A program made the translations under genes and the position numbers. Source: Micrococcales bacterium UBA3913 (GTDB lineage: Bacteria > Actinomycetota > Actinomycetes > Actinomycetales > Microbacteriaceae). Taken from it: a stretch of 6,246 bases of DNA. The stretch covers positions 1 to 6,246 of the forward strand of contig DGEZ01000068.1 of assembly GCA_002391425.1 (NCBI GenBank), given 5' to 3'. Positions 1 to 5,526 of this stretch are shown here, one piece after another. The first letter of the stretch is position 1, and the number at the start of each line of letters is the position of its first letter. Under the pieces are notes generated by a model. It was not told the origin of the DNA. It saw only the letters and a program-made list of their open reading frames with translations, and did no database searches.

Positions 1-24
1 TGAGAGTGGAGGGATGCTGTGCGA

Positions 25-1434
25 TCAGGGATGTACCGGGGGGATCCGATCGGCCCAGGGACGCACCCTCTCCAGCTGCGCAGCGAGTTGAACGAGCAAG
101 GGCTCTGACTGCGCTGGCCCGATCAGCTGCACGCTGAGCGGAAGCCCGGACGATGTGAAGCCAGCAGGAACCGCTGCCGCCGGGTTTCCCAGCACGTTCC
201 ACAGGCCCGTGTATGAGGCAACCGGCGCCGCGCGGCGCAGCGCCCGGAGGGTTCCCGCGCCGTCCAGTTGACCGATCGGCAGCGCAGCGAAAGGCGTCGT
301 CGGGGTCAGGAGCACGTCCCAGTGGGAGAAGAACGCCTGGTCAAAAGCCTGGCCAAGTGCCACACTTCGCTGTTCCCCGCGTGATGCACGCCGGGCCAGC
401 GGCCGGGCCATCCGAACGAGTCCTCGGGTCCGGCGTTCCAGAAGCTCGGGATGCTCAGCGCGAGCTGCCTCGTCCGTGACCCCGGCCGCCACCTGTGCGA
501 CGAAGGCGGTCCCCAGCCGCGGATAGTCCGGCACGACATCCACCACGTCATGTCCGAGTTCGGCGCACGCATGGGCAATCATGCGTACCGCCCCCGCTGT
601 TTCCGCATCCGCTTCGGGGCCCCCGCCCGGGTTCTTGAAGGCGACCGCAATCCGCAGCGGGCCGGGGTCGCGCGTCAGCGCCTCGGTGAGAGTCACCGTC
701 AGAGGTTCCGCCCTCCACTGATCAACCGCCGTCGAGCCCGAGATCACGTCGTAGATGAGCGCACTGTCCGCGACGGTGCGTGTCAATGGGCCGATGACAC
801 CCAGCCCGCGCCACAGATTCGCATTCGGCGCAGCACTTGTCCGACCACGCTGGCACTTCAACCCGAACAGTCCGCACCACGAGGACGGTAGGCGAATCGA
901 CCCGCCCCCATCACCTCCGATGCCCGCCGGGACCATTCCCGATGCCACAGCCGCGGCCGTGCCTCCGCTCGACCCAGCCGTGGAGCGCAGCACATTCCAG
1001 GGGTTTCTCGTATACCCGTTCGCGCTGGTCTCTGTAAACGGCCAGATGCCGAACTCCGGCATCCGTGTCTTTCCGATGATCACCGCCCCCGCCGCACGCA
1101 GCCGACGCACCACCTCCGAGTCCTGCGTTGCCGCAGTGGTGAATGCGGCACCGCCGTACGCCGTCGGCAGTCCTGCGACGTCGTTCTCATCCTTGATCGC
1201 AATCGGAACACCATGCAACGGCCCGCATTCTCGGCCCGCTTGCCACTGCGCATCCCGCTGCTCGGCCTCCTCGAGCGCCTGCTGCGCCACCACCGCGGAA
1301 AACGCATTCAGCTGCGGGTTAAGCCGCGCGATCGCCTCCAGAGATGCAGCCACAACCTCCCGGGCGGTGTGCGTGCCCTCGCGGATGCCCTGAGCGAGCT
1401 CCACGACCGTACTCAACCTCTGCTCTGATCCCAC
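25..1434 (-). CDS. Amidase-signature family hydrolase (GatA/FAAH-like)
   Basis: A 469-residue amidase-signature hydrolase, which cleaves C-N amide bonds. It has no amidotransferase partner genes here, so it is probably a stand-alone cytoplasmic amidase and not GatA. The Ser-cisSer-Lys triad is visible: Lys81 in AIKDEND, cis-Ser155 in STAGSSGG and nucleophile Ser179 in GGDGGGSIRLP. The two serines are 24 residues apart, as in FAAH and GatA. One oddity is GLKCQRGR, where the family usually has GLKPxRGR. The start is taken as GTG because AGGAAGGA lies 6 nt upstream and the protein then begins just before the typical VVELAQGIREG helix. The frame stays open for 95 more codons upstream, but that stretch has an arginine-rich, non-family composition and covers the divergent intergenic region. 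Length fits the family (about 450-500 residues). It is transcribed away from the nitroreductase gene. The substrate cannot be read from sequence; indoleacetamide-, nylon-oligomer- or drug-type amides are all possible. Confidence 0.93.
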   Translation of the reverse strand: MGSEQRLSTVVELAQGIREGTHTAREVVAASLEAIARLNPQLNAFSAVVAQQALEEAEQRDAQWQAGRECGPLHGVPIAIKDENDVAGLPTAYGGAAFTTAATQDSEVVRRLRAAGAVIIGKTRMPEFGIWPFTETSANGYTRNPWNVLRSTAGSSGGTAAAVASGMVPAGIGGDGGGSIRLPSSWCGLFGLKCQRGRTSAAPNANLWRGLGVIGPLTRTVADSALIYDVISGSTAVDQWRAEPLTVTLTEALTRDPGPLRIAVAFKNPGGGPEADAETAGAVRMIAHACAELGHDVVDVVPDYPRLGTAFVAQVAAGVTDEAARAEHPELLERRTRGLVRMARPLARRASRGEQRSVALGQAFDQAFFSHWDVLLTPTTPFAALPIGQLDGAGTLRALRRAAPVASYTGLWNVLGNPAAAVPAGFTSSGLPLSVQLIGPAQSEPLLVQLAAQLERVRPWADRIPPVHP

Positions 1435-1440
1435 GGGTCG

Positions 1441-1448
1441 TCCTTCCT
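1441..1448 (-). promoter_or_regulatory. Ribosome binding site of the amidase gene
   Basis: Read on the minus strand this is AGGAAGGA, followed by the 6-nt spacer CGACCC and then GTG at 1434. It is the best Shine-Dalgarno match I found for this gene and decides the start against the in-frame ATG codons further upstream. Confidence 0.75.
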
Positions 1449-1487
1449 GTGATCCAGACACCTCGGCCTGCCATCTCACGAGGCCAT

Positions 1488-1504
1488 CATGCATCACGTG
1501 CATG
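1488..1504. promoter_or_regulatory. Inverted repeat, candidate LysR-type box A
   Basis: CATGCA-TCACG-TGCATG forms a perfect 6-bp dyad around a 5-bp centre. It contains the 13-mer TGCATCACGTGCA (1490-1502), which fits the LysR T-N11-A rule. Its centre is about 62 bp upstream of the amidase start codon and 181 bp from the nitroreductase start, so the amidase is the likelier target. Binding by the LysR protein encoded at 4588-5526 is inference. Confidence 0.4.
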
Positions 1505-1676
1505 GCGATGTCGCGGCGAGCCTGTTTCATCGCGGTTACGTCGAGGAGTGGTCCCGGCGGCGCACGACACGGAGCACGGGCACTGACACCGCTACGCATT
1601 CCCCTTGTGCGGCCGCTGCGTGCCGTCGCGAGTATCGTTGTGACTGTCCCCATCCCCGCCGTCACTCGAGGAAGCC

Positions 1677-2438
1677 ATGCAAGCACCCAGCACCGAGACG
1701 ATACGCACACAGCTCGCACACCGCACGATTCGCGCTTTCACCACAGACAGACTCCCCGAGCCCGTCGTCGACACACTGATGGAAGTGGCCCGACACGCAC
1801 CGACAAGCAGTTTCTACCAACAGACGACGATCATCCGCATCACAGACCCGGCCACCCGGCACGAGGTATACGAAGCCAGCGGACAGCCCTACGTCGACGG
1901 CACGCGCGGCGAGCTCTTTGTTTTCGTCATCGATCTGTACCGCAACGCCCGGATTAGGGAGGCAGCGGGAGTAGATACGGCACCATTGGAGACGACCGCG
2001 CTGTTCCTGCAAGGAGCCGAGGACACTCTCCTGGCCGCTCAAAACGTCGTTGTCGCCGCGGAGTCGCTCGGGCTGGGCACCGTGTACTTGGGCAGTATCG
2101 CCGGTGACCCGGCACGCGTGATCCAGGCACTGGACCTGCCGGAGCGCACCTATCCGCTCGTGGGGATGCTCATCGGGTACCCCGATCAGAGCCCGCAGCT
2201 GAAGCCGCGGCTTCCCCGGAAAATTACCCAGGGCGTGAACCGGTACCCGAGTTTCGACGCGGTCACCACGGATCTCAGCGAGTACGACAGCGTCGTCACC
2301 GACTACTACGACCTCCGCGACCAGGGCGCGCGTCTGGACTCCTTCACGCACCAGATTCGGACGAAACTGGGCACGGGGCGTGCCGAGCGCTCTCCCATTC
2401 GCGAGGTTCTCACGGCTCAGAAGCTCGCGTTGCGCTGA
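1677..2438 (+). CDS. NfsA-type NAD(P)H-dependent flavin nitroreductase/oxidoreductase
   Basis: A 253-residue FMN-dependent oxidoreductase of the nitroreductase superfamily, NfsA/FRP branch. Such enzymes use NAD(P)H for two-electron reduction of nitro compounds, quinones, flavins or chromate in the cytoplasm. Family marks in order: HRTIRAF at 15-21 (FMN phosphate contacts), PTSSFYQQTTIIRITD at 42-57, AAESLGLGTVYLGS at 127-140 and GYPDQSPQLKPRLP at 167-180. These follow E. coli NfsA closely from end to end, and the length agrees (NfsA 240, Bacillus NfrA about 249). The ATG at 1677 is preceded by GAGG (1668-1671) with a 5-nt spacer, and HRTIR then sits at its usual distance from the N terminus. 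The gene is divergent from the amidase and ends in a long hairpin, so it is probably a single-gene transcript. Physiological substrate is unknown; NfsA-family assignment is firm. Confidence 0.93.
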   Translation: MQAPSTETIRTQLAHRTIRAFTTDRLPEPVVDTLMEVARHAPTSSFYQQTTIIRITDPATRHEVYEASGQPYVDGTRGELFVFVIDLYRNARIREAAGVDTAPLETTALFLQGAEDTLLAAQNVVVAAESLGLGTVYLGSIAGDPARVIQALDLPERTYPLVGMLIGYPDQSPQLKPRLPRKITQGVNRYPSFDAVTTDLSEYDSVVTDYYDLRDQGARLDSFTHQIRTKLGTGRAERSPIREVLTAQKLALR

Positions 2439-2454
2439 GCTTCAGGTGAGCCGT
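2412..2454 (+). terminator. Hairpin overlapping the nitroreductase stop codon
   Basis: ACGGCTCAGAAGCT (2412-2425) pairs with AGCTTC (2438-2443) and TGAGCCGT (2447-2454), giving a 14-bp stem interrupted by a 3-nt bulge (AGG, 2444-2446) and closed by a 12-nt loop. The TGA stop (2436-2438) lies at the loop/stem junction. No T-run follows. GC-rich actinobacteria often use such U-poor hairpins, so a terminator or 3'-end stabiliser is the likely role. The pairing is directly visible; the function is inferred. Confidence 0.6.
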
Positions 2455-2459
2455 CGGGC

Positions 2460-2490
2460 ACTGTCTGCCATATCGGCACAGTTGTATAGT
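2460..2490 (+). promoter_or_regulatory. Candidate promoter P1 with overlapping operator-like dyad (box B)
   Basis: TATAGT (2485-2490) matches five of six positions of a -10 box. The -35 is weak (CTGTCT, 2461-2466, 18-bp spacer). The whole -35/spacer region is one dyad: ACTG-TC-TGCC, centre ATATC, then GGCACAGT, which pairs over 8 bp with a 2-nt bulge (2460-2482). Its core TGCCATATCGGCA (2466-2478) is another T-N11-A 13-mer. That position suits a repressor site. Transcription from about 2497 would give the dehydrogenase mRNA a leader of about 144 nt. Confidence 0.42.
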
Positions 2491-2527
2491 GTCCACCCCT
2501 TCCCATGCGCCTTCAGCGTTTGATCGG

Positions 2528-2540
2528 TGGCACGTGGCCA
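2528..2540. promoter_or_regulatory. Inverted repeat, candidate LysR-type box C
   Basis: TGGC-ACGTG-GCCA is a perfect 4-bp-arm dyad obeying T-N11-A. It ends 6 bp upstream of the -35 element of candidate promoter P2, with its centre near -48 relative to the predicted start site. That is compatible with the activation half-site of a LysR regulator. Recognition by the local LysR protein is inferred. Confidence 0.38.
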
Positions 2541-2546
2541 AGGCAA

Positions 2547-2575
2547 TCGTCAGACGGCCACAGTGTTCGTAGCAT
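2547..2575 (+). promoter_or_regulatory. Candidate promoter P2 of the alcohol dehydrogenase gene
   Basis: TCGTCA (2547-2552, four of six matches to TTGACA) and TAGCAT (2570-2575, four of six to TATAAT) are separated by exactly 17 bp. Predicted start is near 2582, leaving a leader of about 59 nt ending in a strong ribosome binding site. Both boxes are imperfect, consistent with dependence on an activator. Confidence 0.38.
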
Positions 2576-2624
2576 GGTTGTGACGTGCCGCGCCGGTTCA
2601 CGTCCGGCGACATCCGTGAGTATC

Positions 2625-2631
2625 AAGGAGG
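2625..2631 (+). promoter_or_regulatory. Strong ribosome binding site of the alcohol dehydrogenase gene
   Basis: AAGGAGG, a near-perfect anti-16S match, lies 9 nt before the ATG at 2641. It is the best Shine-Dalgarno sequence in the window and fixes this start. Confidence 0.8.
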
Positions 2632-2640
2632 ATCACACGA

Positions 2641-3585
2641 ATGAAAGCATGGCAATTCACCAACACCCATGAGCCCCTCGCACTCAACGATGTGCCCGAC
2701 CCCATTGCTGGCCCGGGGCAGGTCGTACTCGACATGAAGGCGGCAGGCCTGTGCCACTCCGATGTCGGACTCCTCGAAGACGAGGGCTGGTTGTCCATGT
2801 TGGCCAAACGCCCGATTACGATCGGACATGAAAACGCAGGGGTCATCTCCCAGGTCGGTGGGGGTGTCACCGGTTTTTCCGTCGGCGACCGTGTCGGAGT
2901 GTGCCCCACCACAGCGGCAGGCGCACCCGGGTACTCCTTCGACGGCGGGTTCGCCCCAAAGATGCTCATCGCCCCGCAAGCTCTTGTGCCCATCCCCGAC
3001 AATGTGAGCTTCGTTCTGGGGGCAGCTGCTACCGATGCGGGGATGACCTCCCACGCGGCCGTCATCACCCAAGGCGGCGTGAGCTCGGGTGACACCGTGG
3101 GCATCATTGGGTTCGGCGGACTCGGACAGGTGGGGACACGGATCGCGGTCCTCGCAGGCGCGACCGTCTACGTCGCGGAGGTCAACGAGTCGGTCTGGGA
3201 CAACGCCCGGGCCGCCGGGGCAACCGGAGTGGCGAAGTCGATCACGGACTTCCCCGATGTCACCTTTGACGTCATCGTCGACTTTGCGGGGTTCGGAACG
3301 ACCACCGCGCAGGCCGTGGACATCATCCGACGGGATGGCACGGTCGTCGTCGTTGGGATGGGCAAGCTCGAGTCCACCATCAGCACGAAGTCGCTCATCC
3401 TCAATCAGTGTCGCCTCGTCGGTTCCAATGGAGGAACGAAAGACGACGTTGCCGGGGTGTACGGGTACATGGCGACCGGAGAGCTGAACCCGACGATCAC
3501 CACGATCTCGTTCGACGAGATCCCCGAGGGTTTGGAGAAGCTGCACCGCGGCGAGGTCGTGGGCCGGTTGGTGTGCGAATTCTGA
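2641..3585 (+). CDS. Zinc-type alcohol dehydrogenase (MDR), structural-zinc lobe missing
   Basis: A 314-residue medium-chain dehydrogenase that should interconvert an alcohol and an aldehyde or ketone with NAD(H). GroES-like catalytic domain: the likely catalytic zinc ligands are Cys38 (GLCHSD), His63 with Glu64 (GHENAG) and Asp132 (ATDAGMT), the Cys-His-Asp set known from Thermoanaerobacter ADH. The Rossmann domain carries GFGGLG at 157-162. Glu180, at the end of the second strand (VYVAEVNES), points to NAD rather than NADP. The four-cysteine structural-zinc lobe is absent: between GDRVGV and GGFAPKM there is only a short Cys/Pro/Gly loop (about 88-101). This accounts for much of the shortfall from the usual 340-350 residues. 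The C-terminal substrate/dimer part (IPEGLEKLHRGEVVGRLV) is complete, so this is not a truncation. The quinone reductase gene follows 79 bp downstream on the same strand. The substrate cannot be deduced. Confidence 0.92.
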   Translation: MKAWQFTNTHEPLALNDVPDPIAGPGQVVLDMKAAGLCHSDVGLLEDEGWLSMLAKRPITIGHENAGVISQVGGGVTGFSVGDRVGVCPTTAAGAPGYSFDGGFAPKMLIAPQALVPIPDNVSFVLGAAATDAGMTSHAAVITQGGVSSGDTVGIIGFGGLGQVGTRIAVLAGATVYVAEVNESVWDNARAAGATGVAKSITDFPDVTFDVIVDFAGFGTTTAQAVDIIRRDGTVVVVGMGKLESTISTKSLILNQCRLVGSNGGTKDDVAGVYGYMATGELNPTITTISFDEIPEGLEKLHRGEVVGRLVCEF

Positions 3586-3587
3586 CG

Positions 3588-3606
3588 TCCTGGGTCGCGC
3601 CCAGGG
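3588..3606 (+). terminator. Short GC-rich hairpin after the dehydrogenase stop
   Basis: CCTGGG (3589-3594) pairs with CCCAGG (3600-3605) around the loop TCGCG, with a flanking T-G wobble. It starts 3 nt after the TGA. The downstream AATT is not a proper T-tract. It may be a weak or partial terminator that lowers read-through into the quinone reductase gene, or an mRNA-stabilising structure. Confidence 0.4.
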
Positions 3607-3614
3607 AATTACTG

Positions 3615-3627
3615 CGCAGACTCTGCG
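3615..3627. promoter_or_regulatory. Perfect 13-bp dyad upstream of qorB, candidate operator
   Basis: CGCAGA-C-TCTGCG is a perfect inverted repeat with a single central base, 37 bp before the qorB start codon. It differs from the T-N11-A boxes, so a regulator other than LysR (TetR-, MarR- or HxlR-like) could be involved. No clear -35/-10 pair was found beside it. Role inferred from shape and position only. Confidence 0.35.
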
Positions 3628-3650
3628 GTTGAGGTCAAGTGATCACCCCC

Positions 3651-3658
3651 GGAAAGGA
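3651..3658 (+). promoter_or_regulatory. Ribosome binding site of qorB
   Basis: GGAAAGGA precedes GTG at 3665 with the 6-nt spacer CAACAC. It lies inside the longer reading frame that begins at 3629, and so argues for the internal GTG as the true start. Confidence 0.75.
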
Positions 3659-3664
3659 CAACAC

Positions 3665-4519
3665 GTGACCATCGCAGTCTTTGGCGCAACAGGACACCTG
3701 GGCGCACTCACCATCAGATCCCTCCTTGCCCGAGAGGTGGACCCGCATTGCATCGTGGCGCTAGGGCGTAATTCGGCGAAATTGGCACCGTACGCTGAGC
3801 TCGGTGTCGAGCAGCGCATCGCGGATTTCGATGCCCCGGATACCATCACCACTGCGCTGGCCGGGGTGGACACCGTGGTTCTGGTCTCCTCCAATGACCT
3901 CGAACACCGGCAGCGCCAACATCACACCGTGATCTCGGCCGCCGCCAATACGGGTGTCCAGCGGATCGTTTACACCTCGGTGCTCCGTGCCGACACCACC
4001 ACGCTCGCGGTCGTCCCGGACCACCTGGTCGCCGAGCGCGAGCTCCGCGAGTCTGGCATCGACTACACCATCCTGCGTAACGGCTGGTACACAGAGAACT
4101 ACGAGGGGCTCTTCCAGGAGGCTGTGGAGAAAGGAACCGTTTCGGCAGCTCTCACTGGGGCGCGGATTTCCAGCGCTCGTCGAGCCGACTACGCGGAGGC
4201 CGCTGCTGTCGTGGCATCGACGCCTGGACACGATCGCGCCGTGTACGAACTCGGCGGCGACCAGGCGTGGACGCTCGACGACTTCGCAGCCGCGGCCAGC
4301 ACGGCACTCGGCAGGCCCGTTGCGGCCCAGTACCTCACCGATGAGGAGGAGCGGGAGCACCTCGCAGCGCTGGGTACACCCGCAGGAGTCATCCAGTTCG
4401 CCAGCGCCATCAGCGTCAGCACGCGCGCGGGTGACCTGTACGACGACACGCACACGCTATCGCGTCTGATCGGGCATCCCACCGCCGAACTCACGGAGGT
4501 GCTCGGGCAGTGGGTTTAG
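3665..4519 (+). CDS. qorB: QorB-type NAD(P)H:quinone oxidoreductase (NmrA/SDR family)
   Basis: A 284-residue atypical short-chain dehydrogenase resembling E. coli QorB (YtfG, QOR2; 286 residues) end to end. QorB reduces quinones with NADPH in the cytoplasm. The GTG start puts the dinucleotide-binding strand at the N terminus (VTIAVFGATGHLG; G7, G10, G13 of GxxGxxG). Arg35 in GRN is placed to hold the NADPH 2'-phosphate. Later family blocks are YTSVLRADTT (103-112), ESGIDYTILRNGWYTENY (129-146), SSARRADYAEAAA (169-181), YELGGDQAWTL and, near the end, DTHTLSRLIGHPT, each with a close counterpart in QorB. NmrA-like members without this RNGWY(S/T)ENY block are often only NADP sensors; its presence favours a real reductase. 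It may be co-transcribed with the dehydrogenase 79 bp upstream despite an intervening hairpin and dyad. The lysR-type gene follows after 68 bp. Quinone specificity is by homology. Confidence 0.93.
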   Translation: MTIAVFGATGHLGALTIRSLLAREVDPHCIVALGRNSAKLAPYAELGVEQRIADFDAPDTITTALAGVDTVVLVSSNDLEHRQRQHHTVISAAANTGVQRIVYTSVLRADTTTLAVVPDHLVAERELRESGIDYTILRNGWYTENYEGLFQEAVEKGTVSAALTGARISSARRADYAEAAAVVASTPGHDRAVYELGGDQAWTLDDFAAAASTALGRPVAAQYLTDEEEREHLAALGTPAGVIQFASAISVSTRAGDLYDDTHTLSRLIGHPTAELTEVLGQWV

Positions 4520-4551
4520 GCGCACGGACCACCCGGGGTGCAACGACGTCG

Positions 4552-4588
4552 CGGACGCCCGCCTCCCGGGCCGACTAGGCTGTGGGCA
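4552..4588 (+). promoter_or_regulatory. Candidate leaderless promoter of the lysR-type gene
   Basis: TAGGCT (4576-4581) has the actinobacterial TAnnnT form and ends 6 nt before the A of the ATG at 4588, so transcription would begin on the start codon. CGGACG (4552-4557), sharing the GAC core of TTGACA, lies 18 bp further up. There is no Shine-Dalgarno sequence before the ATG. Together these point to a leaderless mRNA. Confidence 0.5.
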
Positions 4589-5526
4589 TGGATGTTCGTC
4601 GCGTGCTGCTGCTCCGAGAGGTCGCCCACCACGGCTCGATCAGTGCGGCGGCGCGGACCGTCGGCATCACCCAACCCGCGCTAAGCCAGCACATCCGCGA
4701 GTTGGAGAGCGAGGTCGGTACACCCCTGCTGATTCGCGAGTCCACCGGAATACGACTCACCGAGGCAGGACATGCGCTTCTGCATCACGCCGATGCCATC
4801 GCCGCGCATCTGAGCGCCGCAGACGACGAGATCGGCGCACTGACCTCGCTGGAGACCGGTCGACTGCGCATCGTTGCCTTTCCCTCCGCCATTGCGGGCC
4901 TGCTCCCACCCCTGCTGGCCGCCATGCACCGGCGCATCCCCCGACTCGACCTGCACCTGACGGAGGCCGAGCCGCCGGAGGCAGTGTCCGCCCTGCAGAG
5001 CGACCAGGCAGACGTGGCAATCGTGTTCCGCTACCACGAAGACCCCTCATGGGAGGACAGCACAGAATTCCAGTGGATCCCCTGGTGCACCGACTCGATC
5101 CGTCTGGTCGTGCCGCGTGATCCGCAGGCGCGGGTGCAGCTGGGCATCCCCCGCGAGCTCTCCGAGATCACCATGGAGTCGTGCCGCAATGCCTCCTGGA
5201 TCGCCGGGTGTACCCGGTGCCAGAACCACCTCGTCGATGTGGCACGGGCACACGGCTTCCACCCCACCATCTGGCATCAGACGGACGACACCCTGACCAA
5301 CCAGGTACTCGTGGCCGGCGGTCATGGAGTGACGTTGATGAACGAGACCGCCCTCCATAACTGGACGCACCCGGGAATCGTTGCCCTCCCGCTATCCGGA
5401 TTGGGCGTGCGCAGCATCGGTGCCCTGGTACGCCCAGCAGTCACAACGGTTCCTGCTGTTTCGGCGTTCCTCCAGGAGCTATCCCACGTGTGCGCGCAGC
5501 CCTCGGGGGCACCTGAGCCGCGCTAG
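4588..5526 (+). CDS. LysR-family transcriptional regulator
   Basis: A 312-residue LysR-type regulator. The N-terminal winged helix-turn-helix is canonical: LLLREVAHHGSISAAARTVG, then ITQPALSQHIRELESEVG, then the wing TPLLIRESTGIRLTEAG (through about residue 61). A linker helix follows. The periplasmic-binding-protein-like effector domain starts near residue 91 (TGRLRIVAFPSAIAGLLPPLL) and runs to about 300. The effector half is cysteine-rich, with Cys167, Cys199, the CTRC pair Cys208/Cys211 and Cys302. A GCxRC block there is, to my recollection, common in a large actinobacterial LysR subgroup. A GTG two codons upstream (4582) is possible, but ATG at 4588 fits the leaderless promoter. It probably controls the adjacent reductase/dehydrogenase genes, which contain T-N11-A dyads upstream, and perhaps itself; the inducer is unknown. 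Its TAG stop overlaps the stop of the convergent transporter gene. Confidence 0.93.
   Translation: MDVRRVLLLREVAHHGSISAAARTVGITQPALSQHIRELESEVGTPLLIRESTGIRLTEAGHALLHHADAIAAHLSAADDEIGALTSLETGRLRIVAFPSAIAGLLPPLLAAMHRRIPRLDLHLTEAEPPEAVSALQSDQADVAIVFRYHEDPSWEDSTEFQWIPWCTDSIRLVVPRDPQARVQLGIPRELSEITMESCRNASWIAGCTRCQNHLVDVARAHGFHPTIWHQTDDTLTNQVLVAGGHGVTLMNETALHNWTHPGIVALPLSGLGVRSIGALVRPAVTTVPAVSAFLQELSHVCAQPSGAPEPR
5523..5526. other. CTAG double stop shared by convergent genes
   Basis: The palindrome CTAG supplies the TAG stop of the lysR-type gene on the plus strand (5524-5526) and the TAG stop of the VIT1-family gene on the minus strand (5523-5525). The genes therefore overlap tail-to-tail by 4 bp, leaving no room for a terminator between them. 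Confidence 0.9.

Larger units (their letters stand above)
1435..1676. other. Divergent intergenic region, amidase / nitroreductase
   Basis: 242 bp separate the two divergent starts and must hold the promoters of both genes. Open frames run through it on both strands but have no family resemblance or ribosome binding site. I could not identify a convincing -35/-10 pair for either gene. TATCGT at 1632-1637 is a possible -10 for the nitroreductase but lacks a matching -35. A T-N11-A dyad lies at 1490-1502, close to the amidase start. Confidence 0.6.

Noticed and set aside
1..24. Possible stop codon (TGA at 1-3) or terminator beyond the amidase gene
   Set aside because: Too little sequence to support a partial gene or a hairpin.
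1583..1588. CTGACA as a -35 box for the nitroreductase gene
   Set aside because: No -10-like hexamer at 16-19 bp downstream.
1435..1719. 95-codon N-terminal extension of the amidase frame, with several in-frame ATG codons
   Set aside because: It lacks family similarity, is rich in Arg/Ala/Ser like shadow translation, overlaps the divergent nitroreductase start, and the GTG at 1434 has a good ribosome binding site.
2505..2672. 55-codon plus-strand reading frame overlapping the start of the dehydrogenase gene, possible leader peptide
   Set aside because: No Shine-Dalgarno sequence before its ATG, no recognisable protein features, and it contains the dehydrogenase ribosome binding site.
3629..3664. 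Upstream ATG start for qorB (12 extra residues)
   Set aside because: The extension would cover the ribosome binding site of the GTG at 3665, and QorB proteins begin directly with the dinucleotide-binding strand.
4530..4540. CACCC-G-GGGTG palindrome upstream of the lysR-type gene as an autoregulatory site
   Set aside because: It does not fit T-N11-A, is short, and such GC palindromes are common at this base composition.
4557..4571. GCCCG/CGGGC stem-loop as a qorB terminator
   Set aside because: Only a 5-bp stem, no T-tract, and it lies within the candidate lysR promoter region; likely chance in GC-rich DNA.
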